DNA of 64,000 bases from Anoxybacillus tengchongensis (GTDB lineage Bacteria; Bacillota; Bacilli; Bacillales; Anoxybacillaceae). The stretch lies in the NCBI RefSeq assembly GCF_014201585.1, contig NZ_JACHES010000001.1, positions 62,001 through 126,000 on the forward strand, given 5' to 3'. Each line of letters opens with the position of its first letter. Position 1 is the stretch's first letter. Below the pieces are notes generated by a model. The model saw only the letters and a program-made list of their open reading frames with translations. It had not been told where the DNA came from and ran no database searches. Below are positions 8,926-18,580 of the stretch, one piece after another. Made by a program: the position numbers and the translations under genes.

Positions 8926-9462
8926 ATGGAACAAAAACGAAAAGAAATTATTATTAACGAAATTAAATATTGGAAACAAACGCGATTGTTGCCGGAACAA
9001 TATTGTGATTTTTTGCTTGCGTTGTATACAGAAGGGAATCATAACAACGATGTTGGTCAGCCGACGAAGCAAGTCCCGACATGGGCTGTTCGTTTTACGA
9101 TGATGATGATCGGCATCTTTTTGCCTTTTGCCCTTCTTGTCATTTATTTTACTGAATTGTCGTTCGTTTTGCAAACGCTCATTTTGTCACTTTTTGTCAT
9201 AGTTTGTTTGATGACCGTCCGTTTTTTTGCACAACATAAAATGCTCACTCATATTTCTCTCATCGTTGGCGCGTTGTCTCTTCTTTTACTTTCGATCCGC
9301 GCATGCGATGTTTATTTTTCGGGAAGTACGACCGCATTAGCAATTACAGTAATATGTAATTGCTTTGTTTGGCTATTGATCGGTTGGCGTTTTTCACTCA
9401 TGTATTTCGTCATTTCGGGTGTTGTCGGCATCATCCTTCTTTTTTCTTCATTTTTCATTTAA
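8926..9462 (+). CDS. Hypothetical membrane protein, DUF2157-like
   Basis: A 178-residue protein I do not recognise by name. Residues 1-45 are polar and look helical (KEIIINEIKYWKQTRLLPEQY), resembling the N-terminal domain of DUF2157-type proteins; residues 60-178 contain four or five hydrophobic segments. It stands alone between sigA and the cytochrome gene. The start ATG 8926 has aaggaagg about 12 nt upstream. No function can be assigned. Confidence 0.7.
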   Translation: MEQKRKEIIINEIKYWKQTRLLPEQYCDFLLALYTEGNHNNDVGQPTKQVPTWAVRFTMMMIGIFLPFALLVIYFTELSFVLQTLILSLFVIVCLMTVRFFAQHKMLTHISLIVGALSLLLLSIRACDVYFSGSTTALAITVICNCFVWLLIGWRFSLMYFVISGVVGIILLFSSFFI

Positions 9463-9572
9463 AAAAATTTACATACAGGGCTTTTCCTTTATGGGAATTT
9501 AAAGTACAATAAAATTGTTTGTAACGTTTTCATTTTGAAAAACATGCTTTATTACATAAGGGAGGGTAAAGT

Positions 9573-9935
9573 ATGAATCGTAATCCATTAATCCCATTTG
9601 CACTCATTATGGTAATGGGAATCGGCCTCATTTTCTTTCTGTCTGTAAAAGGTCTCGGGGATATGAAAGAAGTGGCGAAAGAGAAAGAAGGCGGCGCGAA
9701 GACAGAAGAAACAGCTGCTGCGGGTCCAGAAGACATTTACAAAAAAAGCTGTGTAGCATGTCATGGTGCGAACTATGAAGGTGGTGTTGGTCCAGCGTTA
9801 AAAGGTGTAGGTGACCGTCTATCTGTTGATCAAATTAAAGATGTATTAGTAAACGGTCGTGGAAGCATGCCAGCTGGACTAGTCCCTGCGGATCAAGCAG
9901 AAGAGATGGCAAAATGGCTTGCTGAATTGAAATAA
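9573..9935 (+). CDS. cccA: Membrane-anchored cytochrome c-550
   Basis: A 120-residue c-type cytochrome. One N-terminal membrane helix (about 7-26) acts as an uncleaved anchor, a Lys/Glu-rich linker follows, then the haem-binding C60-V-A-C63-H64 and the axial Met99 in GSMPAG. It carries electrons on the outer face of the membrane, probably to a cytochrome c oxidase. B. subtilis cccA lies at the same position. ATG 9573 has gggaggg upstream. A strong terminator follows. Confidence 0.95.
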   Translation: MNRNPLIPFALIMVMGIGLIFFLSVKGLGDMKEVAKEKEGGAKTEETAAAGPEDIYKKSCVACHGANYEGGVGPALKGVGDRLSVDQIKDVLVNGRGSMPAGLVPADQAEEMAKWLAELK

Positions 9936-9950
9936 ACGAAGTAGAAAAGT

Positions 9951-9978
9951 CCCTTTACCTCGGTGAAGGGATTTTTCG
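9951..9978 (+). terminator. Terminator of cccA
   Basis: TCCCTTTACC (9952-9961) pairs with GGTGAAGGGA (9964-9973), followed by TTTTT. Confidence 0.8.
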
Positions 9979-10026
9979 TTTTTTGCAAAACATGATAAAC
10001 TGAAGAAAAAAGTGTGGTGACTATCA

Positions 10027-10731
10027 TTGAACGAATTACAGCTATCTAAACGGTTACAAACAGTTGTTTCATTCATTCCAAAAGGAAGCGTACTAGCAGA
10101 CATCGGTTCAGACCATGCTTATTTGCCATGCTATGCATATTTGCATGGATACATAACAAAAGCGATTGCGGGTGAGGTAGCGGATGGGCCGTTTCGTTCA
10201 GCAAAGCAACAAGTGGAAAAATGCGGACTTTCTCGTGTCATTTCCGTTCGTAAAGGGGACGGACTACAAGTTGTTGCGCCAAATGAGGTAAATTGTGTCA
10301 CAATTGCCGGGATGGGGGGTACGCTCATCTCAAACATTTTAGAAGCAGGAAAAGGAAAATTAACAGCTGTGAAGCGGCTCATTTTACAACCAAATGTCGG
10401 TGCGCATATTGTACGGCGATGGCTGTTAGAAAATGAGTGGGAGCTAATAGATGAACGCATTTTAGAAGAAGATGGACAAATTTATGAAGTGCTCGTTGCG
10501 GAGCGTGGCAATCCTTATCGGCCATATACGCAGCTCCATGTCGAATTGTTGCTCGGTCCGTTTTTATTGAAAGAGCGAAATGACGTGTTTGAAAAAAAAT
10601 GGGCGCTAGAAATGAAACATTGGCGGGATGTCATCGAGCAACTGAAACATGCAAAAACAGAAGAAGCAATGAAAAAGAAACAACAATTTGTTGAAACATT
10701 GCATATGGTAGAGGAGGCTTTAAACAGATGA
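10027..10731 (+). CDS. trmK: tRNA (adenine(22)-N1)-methyltransferase TrmK
   Basis: A 234-residue class I SAM methyltransferase (YqfN) that makes m1A22 in tRNA. The SAM-binding motif is ADIGSDHAYLP near residues 26-36, and GMGG lies in motif IV territory; the C-terminus forms a long helical tail (KTEEAMKKKQQF). Start codon TTG 10027 fits the family N-terminus and has a weak ggtga upstream. It overlaps yqfO by 4 nt (ATGA), so the two are translationally coupled. Confidence 0.93.
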   Translation: MNELQLSKRLQTVVSFIPKGSVLADIGSDHAYLPCYAYLHGYITKAIAGEVADGPFRSAKQQVEKCGLSRVISVRKGDGLQVVAPNEVNCVTIAGMGGTLISNILEAGKGKLTAVKRLILQPNVGAHIVRRWLLENEWELIDERILEEDGQIYEVLVAERGNPYRPYTQLHVELLLGPFLLKERNDVFEKKWALEMKHWRDVIEQLKHAKTEEAMKKKQQFVETLHMVEEALNR

Positions 10732-11846
10732 AAACCCCAAACGGATATGAAATGATTCAACTGTTCGAACAGTTTGCTCCAAAACATTTGGCGATGGAAG
10801 GGGATAAAATCGGTTTACAAATCGGTACGTTAAACAAGCCAATTCGACGCATCATGATTACGTTAGACGTATTAGAACATGTTGTCGATGAAGCCATTGT
10901 GCATGAAATTGATTTAATTATTGCGCATCATCCACCGATTTTTCGTCCGCTTAAACATATTGTTACCGATCAGCCGTATGGTCGCATGATTGAAAAGTGT
11001 ATCAAACATAACATTGCTATTTACGCTGCGCACACGAATTTAGATATCGCTAAGGGCGGGGTGAACGACTGGATCGCTGAGGCACTGCAATTACAAAATG
11101 TTGATGTTCTCGTACCAACGTACGAAGAGCCGTTGAAAAAGCTTGTCGTATATGTGCCACGCACACATGCAGATGCGGTGCGCAAAGCAATGGGCGATGC
11201 CGGTGCTGGACATATCGGAAATTATAGCCATTGTACATTTAATAGCGAAGGCATAGGTACGTTTTTACCAGAAGAAGGAGCAAATCCGTTTATCGGTCAA
11301 CAAGGGAAGTTAGAAACAGTAGAAGAAGTACGCATCGAAACGATCGTCCCTGCACGTTTGCAACGAAAAGTCATTCGAGCGATGTTACAAACTCATCCGT
11401 ATGAAGAAGTAGCGTATGATGTATATCCGCTTGACAATAAAGGGACGACATATGGGCTCGGACGAATCGGGACATTAAGCGAAGAGATGACGTTGCAACA
11501 ATTTGCGGAACATGTGAAAACATCATTGCATGTACCGGCTGTTCGTGTCGTTGGTGAATTGGCGAGTCGTGTTCGTAAAGTTGCAGTCATTGGTGGTGAC
11601 GGAAATAAATATATTCACGAAGCAAAAATGAGCGGTGCCGATGTGTACGTAACAGGTGACTTATATTATCATGTCGCACATGATGCGTTAATGCTCGGTT
11701 TAAATGTCGTTGACCCGGGGCATCATGTCGAAAAGGTGATGAAAGAAGGAGTGGCGAACGTATTAAAAACGATGTGTGCACAACAAAAATTCGATGTCGA
11801 TATATACGTGTCGCAAACGAACACAGAGCCGTTTACGTTCATATAA
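10728..11846 (+). CDS. yqfO: Nif3-like dinuclear metal-centre protein YqfO
   Basis: A 372-residue Nif3 family protein with the PII-like insert (about 130-230) typical of Firmicute YqfO. Metal ligands are visible in AHHPPIF and in AAHTNLD near the N-terminus, and in the C-terminal region around DPGHHVEKV. Biochemical function is unsettled; a GTP cyclohydrolase-like fold has been suggested for the family. It is coupled to trmK and ends in a bidirectional terminator shared with ispH. Confidence 0.93.
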   Translation: MKTPNGYEMIQLFEQFAPKHLAMEGDKIGLQIGTLNKPIRRIMITLDVLEHVVDEAIVHEIDLIIAHHPPIFRPLKHIVTDQPYGRMIEKCIKHNIAIYAAHTNLDIAKGGVNDWIAEALQLQNVDVLVPTYEEPLKKLVVYVPRTHADAVRKAMGDAGAGHIGNYSHCTFNSEGIGTFLPEEGANPFIGQQGKLETVEEVRIETIVPARLQRKVIRAMLQTHPYEEVAYDVYPLDNKGTTYGLGRIGTLSEEMTLQQFAEHVKTSLHVPAVRVVGELASRVRKVAVIGGDGNKYIHEAKMSGADVYVTGDLYYHVAHDALMLGLNVVDPGHHVEKVMKEGVANVLKTMCAQQKFDVDIYVSQTNTEPFTFI

Positions 11847-11873
11847 AAAAGAGGCTTATTCGCCTCTTTTTTT
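11845..11873. terminator. Bidirectional terminator yqfO / ispH
   Basis: AAAAAAGAGGC and GCCTCTTTTTTT form a stem around TTATTC. It serves both converging genes; the ispH stop codon lies in the loop. Confidence 0.8.
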
Positions 11874-12803
11874 CACTTTTGGTAAAATTTTGGTTATTGG
11901 TACTTTTCGTTCACGCTTCCATGTTTCAGGATTGTTCGGATCAAACTGCTCTAAAAAGTCGATGACTTCTTTTGTAATGGGTGTTGGTGTGGATGCGCCG
12001 GCAGTCACTGCGACTTTTTTGGCGTCTTTAATCCATTCGATGTCGATTTCAGTCACGTCTGCAACACGATACGCTTTCGTTCCGGCAATTTCTTCAGATA
12101 CTTGTGCGAGTCGATTGGAATTATTACTTCTTGGATCACCGACAACGATCGTTACATCTGCTTCTTTTGCTTGTTCAGCAACGGCTTCTTGCCGTACTTG
12201 GGTCGCTAAGCAAATTTCACGGTGCATTTCGACGTGCGGATATTTTTCTTTTACTTTTTCCATAATATGTGCCACATCCCATTGACTCATCGTCGTTTGG
12301 TTTGTCACAATAATGTGTTTCGATTGAATATTCAGTTGTTCTACATCTTCAGGTTTTTCAATTAAATGAACAGCGTGTGGTGCAACGCCAATTGCTCCTT
12401 CAGGTTCAGGATGTCCTTTTTTTCCGATGTAAATGACTTCATAGCCGTTCGCTACTTTTTCGCGAATTAAATCATGTGTTTTCGTGACATCTGGGCATGT
12501 GGCATCAATTGTAACAAGTCCTTTTTCTCTTGCGCGCTGTTTCACCTCAGGTGAAACACCGTGGGCAGTAAAAATGACTGTGCCACGATCGATACTTTCT
12601 AAAATTTCAAGTCGATTCGGGCCGTCGAGGGTAATAATTCCTTCTTCAGCGAATGCATCGGTTACATGTTTATTATGAACGATCATGCCTAAAATGTAGA
12701 TCGGTCTTGGTAACGTCGGATCGAGCGCGGCGTTGCGGGCGATAACCATCGCATCAACGACTCCGTAACAATATCCGCGTGGCGTAATTTTAATGACTTC
12801 CAT
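11856..12803 (-). CDS. ispH: 4-hydroxy-3-methylbut-2-enyl diphosphate reductase (LytB)
   Basis: The last enzyme of the MEP isoprenoid pathway, converting HMBPP to IPP and DMAPP with a [4Fe-4S] cluster. The three cluster cysteines are in PRGYC12YGV, DATCPDV and REICLAT. Length 315 is normal. ATG 12803 is preceded by the Shine-Dalgarno sequence aagaaggagcga, which lies in one arm of a perfect 12-bp inverted repeat (see findings). ispG, the preceding pathway enzyme, is 8 kb away in this window. Confidence 0.97.
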   Translation of the reverse strand: MEVIKITPRGYCYGVVDAMVIARNAALDPTLPRPIYILGMIVHNKHVTDAFAEEGIITLDGPNRLEILESIDRGTVIFTAHGVSPEVKQRAREKGLVTIDATCPDVTKTHDLIREKVANGYEVIYIGKKGHPEPEGAIGVAPHAVHLIEKPEDVEQLNIQSKHIIVTNQTTMSQWDVAHIMEKVKEKYPHVEMHREICLATQVRQEAVAEQAKEADVTIVVGDPRSNNSNRLAQVSEEIAGTKAYRVADVTEIDIEWIKDAKKVAVTAGASTPTPITKEVIDFLEQFDPNNPETWKRERKVPITKILPKVKKRGE

Positions 12804-12809
12804 AATGGA

Positions 12810-12868
12810 TCGCTCCTTCTTGGCGTGTTTGTCGTATTCATTATATAAAAGAAGGAGCGAACATACAA
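12810..12868 (-). promoter_or_regulatory. ispH promoter and RBS-sequestering inverted repeat
   Basis: On the minus strand TTGTAT (12868-12863), a 17-nt spacer and TATAAT (12845-12840) form a strong SigA promoter. The spacer holds TCGCTCCTTCTT (12860-12849), the exact reverse complement of AAGAAGGAGCGA (12821-12810), which contains the ispH ribosome binding site. A transcript from this promoter starts near 12833 and lacks the upstream arm; a read-through transcript from yqfQ contains both arms. Confidence 0.75.
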
Positions 12869-12871
12869 AAG

Positions 12872-13333
12872 TTAAATATATAGTTTTGGAATGGATTTCC
12901 CTTTTTCATACGTTTTTTCTTGTTTTCGTTCTTTTGCTGTTGGAACAGGACGTTGTTTTTTCGATGATTGCTGTTCAGTTTGTTTTTCGGTTGTTGCCGC
13001 ACTTATTTCATTTGACGTTTTAGTTGTTTCGTTTGTATTGTCAGTTTGTTTTAGTTCACGAAAAATTCGCATCATCGATGGCACGCTTTTAATGAGTGGA
13101 CCGTATTGTTGTACCATCGGTGTAATCGTTTGAACCATGTTTAACATTTTTTGTACATTTGTTAACATTGAATCAATACTCGGCAATGCTCCACCAGCAC
13201 CAAATGCTTGTGTAGGAAGTTGGCTACCGAACAATCGCGAAAACATGCCTCCTTGTGCTTGTCGCATCATTGGTTGTTGCCACATGGGTGGTATCGGTGG
13301 ACGCGAAGGTGGAAACATAAATGGACGTCGCAA
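12872..13333 (-). CDS. yqfQ: YqfQ/VrrA family spore-associated protein
   Basis: About 153 residues with a Pro/Met/Gln-rich N-terminus ([20 protein letters not shown]), a central hydrophobic segment with [23 protein letters not shown], and a Lys/Thr/Gln-rich tail. This matches YqfQ (VrrA family), linked to spores. I chose TTG 13333, which has aaaggagga 8 nt upstream, over the longer frame starting at 13408. The stop lies 4 nt before the ispH -35, so ispH can be read from this gene. Confidence 0.8.
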   Translation of the reverse strand: MRRPFMFPPSRPPIPPMWQQPMMRQAQGGMFSRLFGSQLPTQAFGAGGALPSIDSMLTNVQKMLNMVQTITPMVQQYGPLIKSVPSMMRIFRELKQTDNTNETTKTSNEISAATTEKQTEQQSSKKQRPVPTAKERKQEKTYEKGKSIPKLYI

Positions 13334-13412
13334 TGAAGTTCCTCCTTTCTTTACATGGTAAAGCTTTTTGCTCATTTTATCTATATTACGATATGCAAGA
13401 AAGCTCATATAG

Positions 13413-13442
13413 TTGAATGAACGGTTTATGTTCGTATATAAT
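13413..13442 (+). promoter_or_regulatory. SigA promoter of cshB-nfo
   Basis: TTGAAT (13413-13418), an 18-nt spacer and TATAAT (13437-13442), about 48 nt before the cshB start. Confidence 0.6.
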
Positions 13443-13489
13443 ATGTAACTGGTCTATTTTTTATTGAATGAGAAAGGGGATGAGAAACG

Positions 13490-14770
13490 ATGTTTGAACG
13501 TTTTCCGTTTCATCCGTTTATTATAGAGGCGATTCAACATTTAAAGTTTCATAAGCCGACACCTATTCAAGAGCGTGTCATTCCTGCTGTGTTGCGTGGT
13601 GAAAGTGTCATCGGCCAGTCGCAAACAGGAACAGGGAAGACACATGCTTATTTATTGCCAATCATTCAGCGTATTGATCCACGTGTAGACGAAGTACAAG
13701 CGGTAATTACTGCACCAACGCGTGAATTGGCAACACAAATTTATCATGAGGTATTAAAAATTGTAAAATTTTGTCCGAATGATCACCGCATTACAGCCCG
13801 ATGTTTTGTTGGCGGAACGGATAAGTTACGGTCGATTGAAAAACTGAAAACACAGCCTCATCTTGTCATTGGTACACCGGGGCGCATTGATGATCTCGTT
13901 CGCGAACAAGCGTTATTTGTCCATACAGCCCGCATGCTCGTCGTTGACGAAGCAGATGTTATGCTCGATATGGGGTTTATTGCAGATGTTGATCGCATCG
14001 CAGGCCGTATGCCTGAAGATTTACAAATGTTAGTTTTTTCTGCAACAATTCCAGAAAAGTTAAAGCCGTTTTTGAAAAAGTATATGGAGAATCCGACTCA
14101 TATTCATATCGCACCAAAACAAGTCGCAGCATCAACGATTGAACATATTTTAATTCCGCTTCGTCATCGTGATCGGTTGCAACTTTTACATGATATATTA
14201 GTTGCCTACAACCCATATTTAGCTATCGCGTTTGTAAATACGAGAAAAGCAGCTGACGAAGTAGCAAACGGTTTAATTGATAAAGGATTAAAAGTAGGCG
14301 TGTTACATGGAGATTTAACGCCACGTGAACGGAAAAAAATGATGAAAGCGATTCGTGATTTGCAATTTCAATATATTGTTGCAACGGATTTAGCGGCGCG
14401 TGGAATTGATATTGAGGGCGTCAGCCACGTCATTAACTATGAATTGCCGTCAGACGTAGATTTTTATGTTCATCGCATTGGTCGGACAGGACGTGCAGGT
14501 TATGCCGGCATTGCTGCAACGATTTATGAGTCATCAGATCAACATGCGCTAGTCAAGTTAGAAAAGAAAGGCATTCATTTTCTCCATCGTGATTTGCGCC
14601 ACGGCGAATGGATCGAACTTGATGCATGGAACGGACGGAAAAAAGAGAAAAAAGTTGATGAAGTAGAGCAACTCGTTGAAAAAATAGCGAAAAAACAAAA
14701 GAAAGTAAAGCCGGGATATAAGAAAAAATTGCGAGAACAATTAAAAAAACAAAGAGCGAAAAAGAAATAA
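13490..14770 (+). CDS. cshB: DEAD-box RNA helicase CshB
   Basis: A 426-residue RNA helicase. Q motif near residue 22, Walker [20 protein letters not shown], the DEAD box [12 protein letters not shown], and [10 protein letters not shown] are all present. The C-terminal tail is strongly basic ([14 protein letters not shown]) and probably binds RNA. In B. subtilis CshB is one of the helicases tied to cold growth and RNA turnover. A gaaagggg site precedes ATG 13490. nfo follows after 13 nt. Confidence 0.95.
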   Translation: MFERFPFHPFIIEAIQHLKFHKPTPIQERVIPAVLRGESVIGQSQTGTGKTHAYLLPIIQRIDPRVDEVQAVITAPTRELATQIYHEVLKIVKFCPNDHRITARCFVGGTDKLRSIEKLKTQPHLVIGTPGRIDDLVREQALFVHTARMLVVDEADVMLDMGFIADVDRIAGRMPEDLQMLVFSATIPEKLKPFLKKYMENPTHIHIAPKQVAASTIEHILIPLRHRDRLQLLHDILVAYNPYLAIAFVNTRKAADEVANGLIDKGLKVGVLHGDLTPRERKKMMKAIRDLQFQYIVATDLAARGIDIEGVSHVINYELPSDVDFYVHRIGRTGRAGYAGIAATIYESSDQHALVKLEKKGIHFLHRDLRHGEWIELDAWNGRKKEKKVDEVEQLVEKIAKKQKKVKPGYKKKLREQLKKQRAKKK

Positions 14771-14783
14771 GGGAGAGAAGAGT

Positions 14784-15671
14784 GTGTTAAAAATTGGTTC
14801 ACACGTATCGATGAGCGGAAAAGAGATGCTGTTGGCCGCGAGTAAAGAAGCGGTATCGTATGGGGCAAATACTTTTATGATTTATACGGGAGCACCACAA
14901 AACACGAGACGGAAACCAATCGAAGAACTAAACATTGATAAAGGACGTGCCCATATGAAAGAACATGGGATTGATGAAATCGTCGTACATGCTCCGTACA
15001 TCATTAATATCGGTAATACAATGAATGCCGATACATTTTCTCTAGGCGTTTCTTTTTTACGTTCGGAAATTGAACGAACGGAAGCGATTGGTGCCAAGCA
15101 GCTTGTCCTTCATCCTGGAGCGCACGTTGGGGCAGGCATTGAAGCAGGAATTGAAAAAATTATTGAAGGATTAAATGAAGTGATGACAACTGACCAACAA
15201 GTACAAATTGCTTTAGAAACGATGGCAGGAAAAGGATCGGAATGTGGCAGTCGTTTTGAAGAGTTAGCGAAAATCATTGATGGTGTGACACATAATGATA
15301 AATTGTCTGTCTGTTTCGATACGTGTCATACGCACGATGCGGGATACGATATTGTGAATGATTTTGACGGTGTATTAGAGCAATTTGATCGCATCATTGG
15401 GCTTGACCGTCTCAAAGTATTGCATATTAATGACAGTAAAAATCCGTGTGGAAGCCGCAAAGACCGTCATGAAAATATCGGTTTTGGTCATATCGGTTTT
15501 GACGCATTAAATTATATTGTGCATCATCCGCAGCTTATGCATGTGCCAAAAATTTTAGAAACGCCGTATGTTGGTGAGAAAGCGTCTGCGAGGCCACCAT
15601 ATAAATTCGAAATTGCCATGTTGCGTGCACAACAGTTCGATCCGAACGTTCGCGAAAAAATTGTTGAGTAG
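14784..15671 (+). CDS. nfo: Endonuclease IV (AP endonuclease)
   Basis: A 295-residue zinc-dependent AP endonuclease (YqfS) of the xylose-isomerase-like TIM barrel family, acting in base excision repair. Conserved metal residues occur in [33 protein letters not shown] and [10 protein letters not shown]. Start is GTG 14784 behind agggagag. It is cotranscribed with cshB. A hairpin follows and faces yqfT. Confidence 0.96.
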   Translation: MLKIGSHVSMSGKEMLLAASKEAVSYGANTFMIYTGAPQNTRRKPIEELNIDKGRAHMKEHGIDEIVVHAPYIINIGNTMNADTFSLGVSFLRSEIERTEAIGAKQLVLHPGAHVGAGIEAGIEKIIEGLNEVMTTDQQVQIALETMAGKGSECGSRFEELAKIIDGVTHNDKLSVCFDTCHTHDAGYDIVNDFDGVLEQFDRIIGLDRLKVLHINDSKNPCGSRKDRHENIGFGHIGFDALNYIVHHPQLMHVPKILETPYVGEKASARPPYKFEIAMLRAQQFDPNVREKIVE

Positions 15672-15673
15672 AA

Positions 15674-15698
15674 GAAGGCTGTCCGTAGGCAGCCTTCT
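15674..15698. terminator. Hairpin between nfo and yqfT
   Basis: AGAAGGCTG (15673-15681) pairs with CAGCCTTCT (15690-15698). T-tracts are poor on both sides, so it may act as a weak bidirectional terminator. Confidence 0.5.
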
Positions 15699-15952
15699 TA
15701 CTGTATAAATTGGCGAATGAAGTCATTGGCTTGTTTAGCGAGTTGTGGTGATGTGCGATGGGCGAGTTCGCGAATCCATTTTTTTCTTTCTTGTTCATTA
15801 AACACATCAAGTGTCTTTTCGCGCATCATTTGAATAATCGTTTCTGCATCTTTTGGCGAGAGCGAAACGTCATATTGTTTTGCATACGTCATTAACTCAT
15901 TTGCGGTGATGGATTTCATTTTATGTTGAACGATTTTATGATATACATTCAC
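15698..15952 (-). CDS. yqfT: YqfT, DUF2624 family
   Basis: An 84-residue soluble protein matching DUF2624 (YqfT). It is helical and charged, with SITANELMTYAKQYDVSLSPKDA followed by an Ile/Met-rich helix; function unknown. GTG 15952 follows aaggaggg by 7 nt, so the longer frame starting at 16072 is not used. It diverges from yqfU across about 85 bp that carry both ribosome binding sites and an extended -10 for yqfU. Confidence 0.8.
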   Translation of the reverse strand: MNVYHKIVQHKMKSITANELMTYAKQYDVSLSPKDAETIIQMMREKTLDVFNEQERKKWIRELAHRTSPQLAKQANDFIRQFIQ

Positions 15953-16002
15953 GTCACATCCCTCCTTGTTTACGATATGAATGGGAAAAGGAAGGTGTGC
16001 AA

Positions 16003-16011
16003 TGATATAAT
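16003..16011 (+). promoter_or_regulatory. Extended -10 element for yqfU
   Basis: TGATATAAT (16003-16011) is an extended -10 with a perfect hexamer. No good -35 is visible. It would start transcription just before the yqfU ribosome binding site. Confidence 0.45.
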
Positions 16012-16036
16012 AAAATAGATGAAGGGAGAGATTGGA

Positions 16037-16912
16037 GTGAAAAGACAACATAGAAAAGAGACAGTTGGTCATTTGTTGTATCGTCTTGTAATGATGACAA
16101 TTGGTGCAACGCTCGCAGCGTTATCCATCGAGCTGTTTTTAGTGCCAAATGAAATTATTGATGGTGGGGTAATTGGTATTTCCCTTATTCTTGATCGCAT
16201 TCTTCCAAATTACACATGGTTGAACTTTGCTACACTTGTTATTTTGTTGAATACACCATTTATGTATTTTGGTTATAAACAAATCGGAAAAACGTTTATG
16301 CTTTCCTCCTTGTATTCCATCGTTGTGTTAGCTGTTATGGAACGGTTATTTCACCATGTATCTCCATTTACAACAGATTCCATTTTAGCGACAGTATTTG
16401 GCGGAGCTATTCTTGGTGCAGGCGTAGGACTTGTCATTCGCCATGGTGGCTCATTAGATGGGACAGAAATTTTAGGGATTTTAATGACGAAAAAATTACC
16501 GTTTTCCGTTGGTGAATTTGTTATGTTTACAAACGTTTTTATTTTTACTTGGGCTGCGTTTGTATTCGGACCGAAACAGGCGATGTACTCTGTTCTAACT
16601 TATTATATCGCTTTCAAGACAATTGATACAGTCATTCAAGGATTAGATGAAACAAAAGCAGTATTGATCGTATCGGACCGTTATGAGGAAGTATCAGATG
16701 CGATTTTAAATCGACTCGGACGCGGGACAACGAAGCTGATGGGGAAAGGCGGATATACGGATGAGCAAAAAGAAGTCATTTATGCTGTCGTTACTCGCTT
16801 AGAAGTGACGAAGCTGAAGTCGATTGTATACGAAATTGATCCAAATGCTTTTATTACCATTATGAATACGCAAGAAGTACGCGGAGCGAAATTCAAGTCT
16901 GCTATTCATTAA
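16037..16912 (+). CDS. yqfU: YitT/DUF161 family membrane protein YqfU
   Basis: A 291-residue membrane protein: five or six helices in the first 200 residues ([27 protein letters not shown] is the family signature) and a soluble DUF2179 domain at the C-terminus ([36 protein letters not shown]). Transport activity is suspected for the family but the substrate is unknown. GTG 16037 is chosen with aaggga upstream; the in-frame ATG at 16019 lies before that site. Confidence 0.9.
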   Translation: MKRQHRKETVGHLLYRLVMMTIGATLAALSIELFLVPNEIIDGGVIGISLILDRILPNYTWLNFATLVILLNTPFMYFGYKQIGKTFMLSSLYSIVVLAVMERLFHHVSPFTTDSILATVFGGAILGAGVGLVIRHGGSLDGTEILGILMTKKLPFSVGEFVMFTNVFIFTWAAFVFGPKQAMYSVLTYYIAFKTIDTVIQGLDETKAVLIVSDRYEEVSDAILNRLGRGTTKLMGKGGYTDEQKEVIYAVVTRLEVTKLKSIVYEIDPNAFITIMNTQEVRGAKFKSAIH

Positions 16913-16927
16913 TGACAATAAATGCGC

Positions 16928-16956
16928 TATACTATGAATCGGAATCATTTTGAATT
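16928..16956 (+). promoter_or_regulatory. Zur box and -10 element of znuC-znuB-zur
   Basis: The 21-mer at 16936-16956 (GAATCGGAATCATTTTGAATT) matches the B. subtilis Zur consensus AAATCGTAATNATTACGATTT at most positions. It lies directly downstream of a TATACT hexamer (16928-16933), a position suited to repression. The presence of zur in this operon supports autoregulated zinc repression. Confidence 0.65.
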
Positions 16957-16970
16957 AAGGTGGTCAAACG

Positions 16971-17726
16971 ATGGACGATATTTTACGTGTTGAGAATGTA
17001 TCGTTTCGATATGATGATGAAGATGTATTGCAACATATCAATTTTCACATTCCAAAAGGTGCGTTCGTCGGTTTAGTTGGGCCAAATGGCTCAGGAAAAT
17101 CGACATTGTTAAAATGTATTTTACGGTTGCTAAAACCACAAACAGGACAAATTTTTTTATTTGGCACACCAATTGAGCAGTTTAAAGATTGGCATAAAAT
17201 CGGTTTTGTATCTCAAAAAGCAAATAGTTTTAATACTGGATTTCCCGCGACCGTGTATGAAGTTGTCGCAAGCGGCTTAACAGGAAAGTTAGGTTTATTT
17301 CGACGATTAAACAAACGCGATGAAAAAGCGGTATATGAAGCGATCGATGCGGTTGGCATGGGCCCGTTTATTCGTCGTAATATCGGGGAACTTTCGGGCG
17401 GTCAACAACAGCGTGTATTTATCGCTCGCGCCATCGTGTCGCAACCAGAGTTTTTAATTTTAGATGAACCGACTGTCGGGGTCGATGTGCATCATGTACA
17501 AAGTTTTTACGACATGCTTGAGCGGTTAAATAAGCAACATCACATGACATTACTCCTTGTGACACACGATATTGGAACGATTACAGAAAAAGTGACACAT
17601 GTCGCATGTTTAAACAAACATTTACATTTCCATGGCAGTGTGCAACAGTTCGCTCAGCTGAAAACAGAAGATTTAGCATCGTTTTACGGGCATCATCTTC
17701 ATTTACTTGCTCACGATCACGCATAG
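16971..17726 (+). CDS. znuC: Zinc ABC transporter ATP-binding protein
   Basis: A 251-residue ATPase of the ZnuC/AdcC metal-import type. Walker A GPNGSGKST, Q-loop VSQKAN, signature LSGGQQQR, Walker B LILDEPT and the H-switch THD are all present. The C-terminus is His-rich (HLHFHGSV, YGHHLHLLAHDHA), common in zinc transporters. It heads an operon with the permease and the Zur repressor. No periplasmic-type binding lipoprotein lies beside it, so znuA must be elsewhere. Confidence 0.93.
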   Translation: MDDILRVENVSFRYDDEDVLQHINFHIPKGAFVGLVGPNGSGKSTLLKCILRLLKPQTGQIFLFGTPIEQFKDWHKIGFVSQKANSFNTGFPATVYEVVASGLTGKLGLFRRLNKRDEKAVYEAIDAVGMGPFIRRNIGELSGGQQQRVFIARAIVSQPEFLILDEPTVGVDVHHVQSFYDMLERLNKQHHMTLLLVTHDIGTITEKVTHVACLNKHLHFHGSVQQFAQLKTEDLASFYGHHLHLLAHDHA

Positions 17727-17740
17727 AAAGGAGAGGGGAT

Positions 17741-18574
17741 ATGCTAGAGGCATTGTTTCAATATGAGTTTTTACAAAACGCGTTTATTGTTGGTATATTG
17801 ATCGGATTTATCGCCCCTCTTTTAGGTGTGTTCATTGTCGTCAGAAGGCTATCGCTTATTGCTGATGCATTAAGCCACGTAACACTTGCGGGAATTGCAG
17901 CCAGCTTACTTGTACAAAAAAAATTTTTAACGTTTGCGACATTAAACCCGATTTATATTGGGATGGCATTTTCTGTCGTAGGTTCGTTATTTATTGAAAA
18001 GTTGCGTACGGTATATAAGCATTATCAAGAATTAGCGATTCCAATCATTTTATCAGGAGGCATCGGTTTAAGTGTCATTTTTATTTCACTTGCGGATGGC
18101 TTTAATACCGATTTGTTTTCATATTTATTTGGAAGCGTCAGTGCAGTCAGCACAACGGACGTATGGACGATTAGCATCATTTTTTTCATCGTGCTTACTG
18201 TCATTTTTCTGTTTTATAAAGAGTGGTTTATTTTATCATTCGACGAAGAATATGCGCAAGCATCGGGAGTGAAAGTAAAATCGCTCCATTTTGTTTTCAT
18301 TGTGTTAGTAGCTCTTGTCATTGCTGCGTCAATGCGAATTGTCGGCATTTTGCTTGTTTCGTCACTCATGACGCTTCCTGTTGCTGCAAGCATTCGAATA
18401 GCGAAAGGATTTAAACAAGCGCTATGGTTGTCTGTTATATTCGGGGAGCTTGCGGTTATTGTCGGATTGTTTCTTTCTTATTATTTGAATTTAGCTCCTG
18501 GTGGAACAATCGTTTTATTAGCAGTTTGTATATTAATTGGGGCGATCATGTGGAAAAAATGGAAGAGAGGATGA
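17741..18574 (+). CDS. znuB: Zinc ABC transporter permease
   Basis: A 277-residue permease of the ABC-3 family with about eight hydrophobic segments. The signature RRLSLIADALSHVTLAGIA near residues 33-51 is present. ATG 17741 follows gagagggg; the longer frame from 17606 overlaps znuC in another frame and is rejected. It lies 14 nt after znuC and 6 nt before zur. Confidence 0.94.
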   Translation: MLEALFQYEFLQNAFIVGILIGFIAPLLGVFIVVRRLSLIADALSHVTLAGIAASLLVQKKFLTFATLNPIYIGMAFSVVGSLFIEKLRTVYKHYQELAIPIILSGGIGLSVIFISLADGFNTDLFSYLFGSVSAVSTTDVWTISIIFFIVLTVIFLFYKEWFILSFDEEYAQASGVKVKSLHFVFIVLVALVIAASMRIVGILLVSSLMTLPVAASIRIAKGFKQALWLSVIFGELAVIVGLFLSYYLNLAPGGTIVLLAVCILIGAIMWKKWKRG

Positions 18575-18580
18575 CAAAGC

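Noticed and set aside
8915-9103. 62-codon frame at the start of the hypothetical membrane protein
   Set aside because: It overlaps the longer 178-residue frame, has its ATG too close to the ribosome binding site and shows no protein-like pattern.
11774-12285. Plus-strand frames opposite ispH (up to 169 codons)
   Set aside because: Shadow frames of a clear ispH gene, Ser/Thr/Cys-rich with no motif.
12810-12860. Hairpin before ispH as a transcription terminator
   Set aside because: There is no T-tract on either strand; the location over the promoter and ribosome binding site argues for regulation instead.
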